Positions 5,787-8,732 of a DNA stretch of 8,732 bases are shown here, one piece after another. Below the pieces are notes generated by a model that was not told the DNA's origin, searched no databases, and saw only the letters and a list, made by a program, of their open reading frames with translations. The translations under genes and the position numbers were made by a program. Each line of letters begins with the position of its first letter. Positions within the stretch are counted from its first letter, which is position 1. Source of the DNA: Candidatus Woesearchaeota archaeon (lineage in GTDB: Archaea > Nanobdellota > Nanobdellia > UBA10117); assembly GCA_023245115.1 (NCBI GenBank), contig JAHFKX010000033.1:1-8732 (forward strand). The letters run 5' to 3'.

Positions 5787-6979
5787 TAATAAACCTGCTG
5801 TCCCTTGCCGCCATCCCTGCGGGTTGTTGACCAGAATGCTGCAATAACTGCTAACAGGACAACCACAACGACAAACACAAAGCCGAGCTGTTCTCTGTCT
5901 GTCATGCTGCCAACGCTTGGCTGGACTGCTGTGCCTGCCACATTAACATCAACCGGAACTGCGGAAACTGTCGTGGCGCCATCTTTCACAAACATTGTGA
6001 AGGAGTGTTCGCCAGCATCAGACGGAAGCAGGTAAACAAACACGGACTTTGACTCGCCAGCACCCAGTGTTACTGTTGTTGGGTCTACTCGCGCGGCTGA
6101 AGCCCAGTCTGCTGTGCCACCAAGCTGTAAGTTAAACGTCTTCTGGGTATCTGCGTTGTTCGAAACAGACAGGCTCACAACTGAGCCCTTGCCCATCGGC
6201 ACCTGAACTTGAACTGGTGTTAGTGCCTGTGCGCTTGGCTTTTGTACCGGAACAACAAACTTCTGTACATCTACTAATCCCAAGGTTGTAGCAGAAACAT
6301 CCGCATTGCCTGCTGTAACTTTTAATGTGTATAACCCGCTTTCAGATGCCCTTGGAACATTCAATGTCATGTAAAACGTTTTGTCGTCTTCCTGCATCAG
6401 CGCGTCAGTAATTCTAATTATTTGTGAAGCCCCAAGCTCTGGGATTTCGGCTTTTAACTTCAACCCGTCCTCTGCATTCTTTCCGTTGTTAATTAATCTT
6501 ACTGCAAAGTCTATTGAATCGCCGGCTATAACCGAAGACGAGCTTATCTGAACAGACTTGAAGTAAACTGAATTGTCTTTCTGTTCAACAATCAAACTGC
6601 CCGCGAATTGCTGTGCCCTTACTCTGCCGCTGGCCTTTCCTTCGGCATCCAAAGTAAGTTTATACGTGCCTTCCCTCAAATCATTTGGCACACTGACTGT
6701 CAGCTTTAGGTCACGGTCATTGCCAGAAGATATTTTGCTAACTGCTACTTCTGCCTTGCTGTCTTTCTCGCCAGCTATCTGGCCGGTTACTGTTATGTCT
6801 TTCACATCTGCCCCTGCGGACAAAGTGAACGAAACTGCAACAGAATCGCCTGGTGCAACCGTGTCTTCAAAATCGACGCCACTTATTGAAAGCGCCGGCT
6901 GTGTCGTCGCAACTGCTGGTGCCAATAAAACCAAGCCCATCAACAGTGCTGCGAAAAACTTTAACAAATTATTTGTCAT
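5783..6979 (-). CDS. Secreted, membrane-anchored protein with three Ig-like domains
   Basis: A 398-aa surface protein of unknown specific function. The signal peptide (about 1-25, NNLLKFFAALLMGLVLLAPA) is followed by beta-sandwich domains at about 28-132, 138-240 and 252-348, a linker, one membrane helix (365-383, FVFVVVVVLLAVIAAFW) and a short basic tail beginning RRDGGK and ending QQVYY. Domain 3 matches the five-domain protein downstream most closely (F-x-L-x-x-G-x-x-x-W-A, then P-x-x-V-T-L-x-A-G-E-S). There are no cysteines, unlike that protein. I chose the ATG at 6979, one base after the stop of the preceding gene; a GTG at 6988 is in frame but has its Shine-Dalgarno only one base away. 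GGAGG at 6990-6994 and GGTGG inside the preceding gene's last codons serve the ATG, so the two genes are translationally coupled. Confidence 0.94.
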   Translation of the reverse strand: MTNNLLKFFAALLMGLVLLAPAVATTQPALSISGVDFEDTVAPGDSVAVSFTLSAGADVKDITVTGQIAGEKDSKAEVAVSKISSGNDRDLKLTVSVPNDLREGTYKLTLDAEGKASGRVRAQQFAGSLIVEQKDNSVYFKSVQISSSSVIAGDSIDFAVRLINNGKNAEDGLKLKAEIPELGASQIIRITDALMQEDDKTFYMTLNVPRASESGLYTLKVTAGNADVSATTLGLVDVQKFVVPVQKPSAQALTPVQVQVPMGKGSVVSLSVSNNADTQKTFNLQLGGTADWASAARVDPTTVTLGAGESKSVFVYLLPSDAGEHSFTMFVKDGATTVSAVPVDVNVAGTAVQPSVGSMTDREQLGFVFVVVVVLLAVIAAFWSTTRRDGGKGQQVYY

Positions 6980-6980
6980 T

Positions 6981-8267
6981 TTAACCACCCCTCCTCTTTG
7001 AAGCAGGTGTAGCAGGAGCTGCTGTCCTCATTGCTATAACAATAGCAACAATAACAACTATAAGGCCGCCAAACACAGCAAACAGTACGTTGTTATCCAT
7101 CTGTACTGCGCCTGTGCTTGCTTGCATGCCTGCGCTCTCTGGTGCAGTCGAAACCGCAACTGGAGTTACACTCACTGCTGGGAGAACGTCCACATTATCT
7201 GCTCTTGCAGCGCCAACTTCAATTATCTGGCTGCCCGTTGCAGTGTCCTTTCCATCATTAAACGTAACTGTGAAGAACACTACGTGCCGTCCAGACCTTG
7301 CATCTTTTGAAACCGTAAACGGTATGTACTGCGTTGTTTCCTTGCTCTGCTCGAGCTTGAACACTGGGCTGAACGCCTGAACACCTAAGTCATCAGATTG
7401 CACTTTTATTCTGACAGTTTCATCTTTCTTTCCAATGTTTGACAAAGATACTGCAGCCTGCGATTGCTCGCCGGGCTTTGCAGAATCAGAGGAGAACTGT
7501 GCAGACGTTAAAGCAACTTCGTGGTCTGCCCTTTTAACTTCAACGACTTCAGACTTCTGGCCAGCTTGCGTGTACTGCTTGCCATCCGCATCTTCCCAGT
7601 CAAATTTTACTTTGACATCATATTTCTTTTCTTTTGCATCTATTGGAATTACGAATGTGGCCGTGGCGTCTTCTGTGTCTTTGCTATTTAGCCTGCCAAA
7701 GTCTAATGTCTGTTCTAAATTATCATTTTTATCCAACCCAATTATAGAAACCGTTGCCACGAGGTCAAATGCATCCTGTCCCCAGTTATTTTTTACTGAG
7801 ACTGCAACATCGAGAGTACCTGTTGGCTTGACTGTGTCCGCTGACAAGTCAACTGATTTTAACACAACTGTCTGGTTTGCCGTCGGAGTTGTTGCCCCAT
7901 CGTCTGTCGGTGTCCCGCCATTTTCTGGCGGAGTTGTTGATGTTAGGACATAGAATGCCTGCCAGTCGCCGGAATCTGTTGGAGCCGGCAACCTTGCTGC
8001 GGGCATTGCCATGCTTGTGTAACCAGCCTTTGTTACAGTGACCTGATATAATCCATCGGGTAGGTAGCACGTTTTTGTAGCTACAACACTGCCAGAGCAA
8101 ACGACCTGCAATGAAGCAGTGTCCTTGACTAATATGCTGTCAGGTACTGGTTGATTCCCGCTTGGGAGAATATCCAGAATATGTATTCCAGTTGCAACGC
8201 TTCCAATTGGCGCACCCAATAACGAAAACAAAAATACGAGTGCTACCAAAACCTTATTCAGTTTCAT
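6981..8267 (-). CDS. Secreted, membrane-anchored protein: PEGA-like domain plus two Ig-like domains
   Basis: A 428-aa surface protein. The signal peptide (1-25, KVLVALVFLFSLLGAPIGSV) leads to a small domain (about 27-108) with YLPDGLYQVTVTKAGY, the pattern of PEGA or carboxypeptidase-regulatory-like modules, and two cysteines (C57, C67) that could pair. A Thr/Pro/Asp-rich linker (109-131), probably surface exposed and perhaps O-glycosylated, follows. Two CARDB-type beta sandwiches lie at about 133-246 and 249-352 (each starting with a VDLSADTVKPTG-like or QFSSDSAKPGE-like strand). A Ser/Thr/Val-rich stretch, one membrane helix (393-413) and a basic tail ending KRRGG complete it. GGGAGG (8276-8281) precedes the ATG by eight bases. 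The ATG overlaps the stop of the upstream gene in ATGA, and the next gene starts one base after this stop, so all three are one operon. The ligand and role are unknown; attachment or coat building are possibilities. Confidence 0.94.
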   Translation of the reverse strand: MKLNKVLVALVFLFSLLGAPIGSVATGIHILDILPSGNQPVPDSILVKDTASLQVVCSGSVVATKTCYLPDGLYQVTVTKAGYTSMAMPAARLPAPTDSGDWQAFYVLTSTTPPENGGTPTDDGATTPTANQTVVLKSVDLSADTVKPTGTLDVAVSVKNNWGQDAFDLVATVSIIGLDKNDNLEQTLDFGRLNSKDTEDATATFVIPIDAKEKKYDVKVKFDWEDADGKQYTQAGQKSEVVEVKRADHEVALTSAQFSSDSAKPGEQSQAAVSLSNIGKKDETVRIKVQSDDLGVQAFSPVFKLEQSKETTQYIPFTVSKDARSGRHVVFFTVTFNDGKDTATGSQIIEVGAARADNVDVLPAVSVTPVAVSTAPESAGMQASTGAVQMDNNVLFAVFGGLIVVIVAIVIAMRTAAPATPASKRRGG

Positions 8268-8732
8268 TTTTCATTCCTCCCTAAAATATCCGAGAGCGCT
8301 CTAAATTCCGTATCTGATATTACTACGCCCCTGTCAGCCCGGACGAATTGCCCGTCGACTGTCCAGCCCCTTACTAAGTAAGAGCTGTTGCCAGTTGCAT
8401 TGAATATCTTAACCGTACTATTTGCATTCCATGAGTCCGAGTTAACGTAATCCATTACGTAATTAATGGTCTTGTTGCTCAGAGTGCTGTTCGCGTTATA
8501 CTGCTCGCCGGCTATTGCGCCGTACACGCTTCTGTTTGTTTTGCCATCCAGAACCAGCGATTGCCATGGGTTTGACTGATAACCGGAAATCAGCCTTGCG
8601 TCTATCGACAGGCCGACTTCCTTTTGTGCCCGTTCCCATGCCGCAATCTCACGGCTGGCCTGTGATTCGTTTGTCAGGCTGGCGAAATAAGATGCGTTTC
8701 GTTCTTGAAGGAATAAAATTTCATTTCTCATC
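8264..8732 (-). CDS. Sequon-rich extracellular protein, 5' end beyond the window
   Basis: The frame is open through the right edge. The first Met visible (8731) is probably internal, because no signal peptide or membrane helix follows it. The 155 residues visible have no cysteine and no hydrophobic segment. The first 40 look helical (ILFLQERNASYFASL, AAWERAQKEVGL); the rest looks beta-rich (FNATGNSSYLVRGWTVDGQF). Eight N-x-S/T sequons occur at N12, N21, N66, N81, N86, N104, N111 and N115, far denser than in the neighbouring proteins, which argues for an extracellular, N-glycosylated domain. A secretion signal is presumably encoded upstream. The stop codon overlaps the start of the PEGA/Ig-like gene in ATGA, placing it first of the visible genes of the surface operon. 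I do not recognise the family. Confidence 0.85.
   Translation of the reverse strand, partial: MRNEILFLQERNASYFASLTNESQASREIAAWERAQKEVGLSIDARLISGYQSNPWQSLVLDGKTNRSVYGAIAGEQYNANSTLSNKTINYVMDYVNSDSWNANSTVKIFNATGNSSYLVRGWTVDGQFVRADRGVVISDTEFRALSDILGRNEK
8276..8281 (-). promoter_or_regulatory. Shine-Dalgarno of the PEGA/Ig-like gene, inside the preceding ORF
   Basis: GGGAGG lies eight bases before the ATG at 8267 and within the last codons (Leu-Gly-Arg) of the upstream gene. An out-of-frame ATG at 8274 is too close to it to compete well. It supports the chosen start and coupled translation across the ATGA overlap. Confidence 0.7.

Noticed and set aside
6980..6988. GTG at 6988 as the start of the three-Ig gene
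   Set aside because: Its GGAGG would be one base away, whereas the ATG at 6979 has a normal spacing and gives a clean signal peptide.
6573..7001. 142-codon open frame on the plus strand
   Set aside because: It is antisense to the signal peptide and first domain of the three-Ig gene, with no promoter or Shine-Dalgarno and a biased composition.
7435..7953. 172-codon open frame on the plus strand
   Set aside because: It lies wholly antisense to the PEGA/Ig-like gene; its Ser/Thr/Val-rich composition mirrors that gene's codon bias.
1..8732. CRISPR array, insertion sequence, transposase or integrase
   Set aside because: I found no regularly spaced repeats, no terminal inverted repeats flanking an ORF and no recombinase-like protein. 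The only repeats are the promoter palindrome, the A/T-rich direct repeat and the protein-level Ig repeats.

Overview
The window looks like a piece of an archaeal chromosome, most plausibly from a DPANN-type lineage; that lineage call is an inference and I hold it at moderate confidence. The evidence for Archaea is an archaeal-type tRNA-splicing endonuclease (EndA), TATA-like boxes about 25 nt before start codons that would give leaderless mRNAs, T-rich tracts in place of hairpin terminators, and a cluster of secreted Ig-like proteins each anchored by one C-terminal membrane helix. Genes are tightly packed, with 4-bp overlaps, a 1-nt gap and no gene-free stretch above about 160 nt.

Left part (1-2506), RNA processing and nucleotide housekeeping. 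The 5' 160 codons of endA run leftward off the window edge. An orphan 120-aa gene lies behind it, also leftward. Divergent from the orphan gene is a rightward pair: ribonuclease Z (tRNA 3'-end maturation) and, overlapping it by ATGA, an XTP/dITP diphosphatase of the HAM1/RdgB family. Two tRNA-maturation nucleases thus sit about 600 bp apart. The endA leader region (480-639) holds a perfect 12-bp inverted repeat over the predicted promoter and a GC-rich stem-loop downstream of it.

Right part (2503-8732), all leftward and mostly cell surface. A sequon-rich extracellular protein (5' end missing), a 428-aa protein with a PEGA-like plus two Ig-like domains, and a 398-aa protein with three Ig-like domains form a translationally coupled operon ending in a T-rich tract. 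Next come a soluble 268-aa protein of unknown function with a short 19-residue glycine-rich repeat, and a 761-aa protein with five Ig-like domains, an evenly spaced cysteine ladder, a stalk, one membrane helix and a charged cytoplasmic tail. That last gene meets the diphosphatase gene tail to tail with a 4-bp overlap.

The surface proteins share one plan: signal peptide, beta-sandwich repeats, single C-terminal helix, short basic tail. They could build an S-layer-like coat or an adhesion complex, but nothing here proves the role. The housekeeping genes look leaderless, whereas the three surface genes with a visible start carry strong Shine-Dalgarno sequences, so the window mixes two modes of translation initiation.
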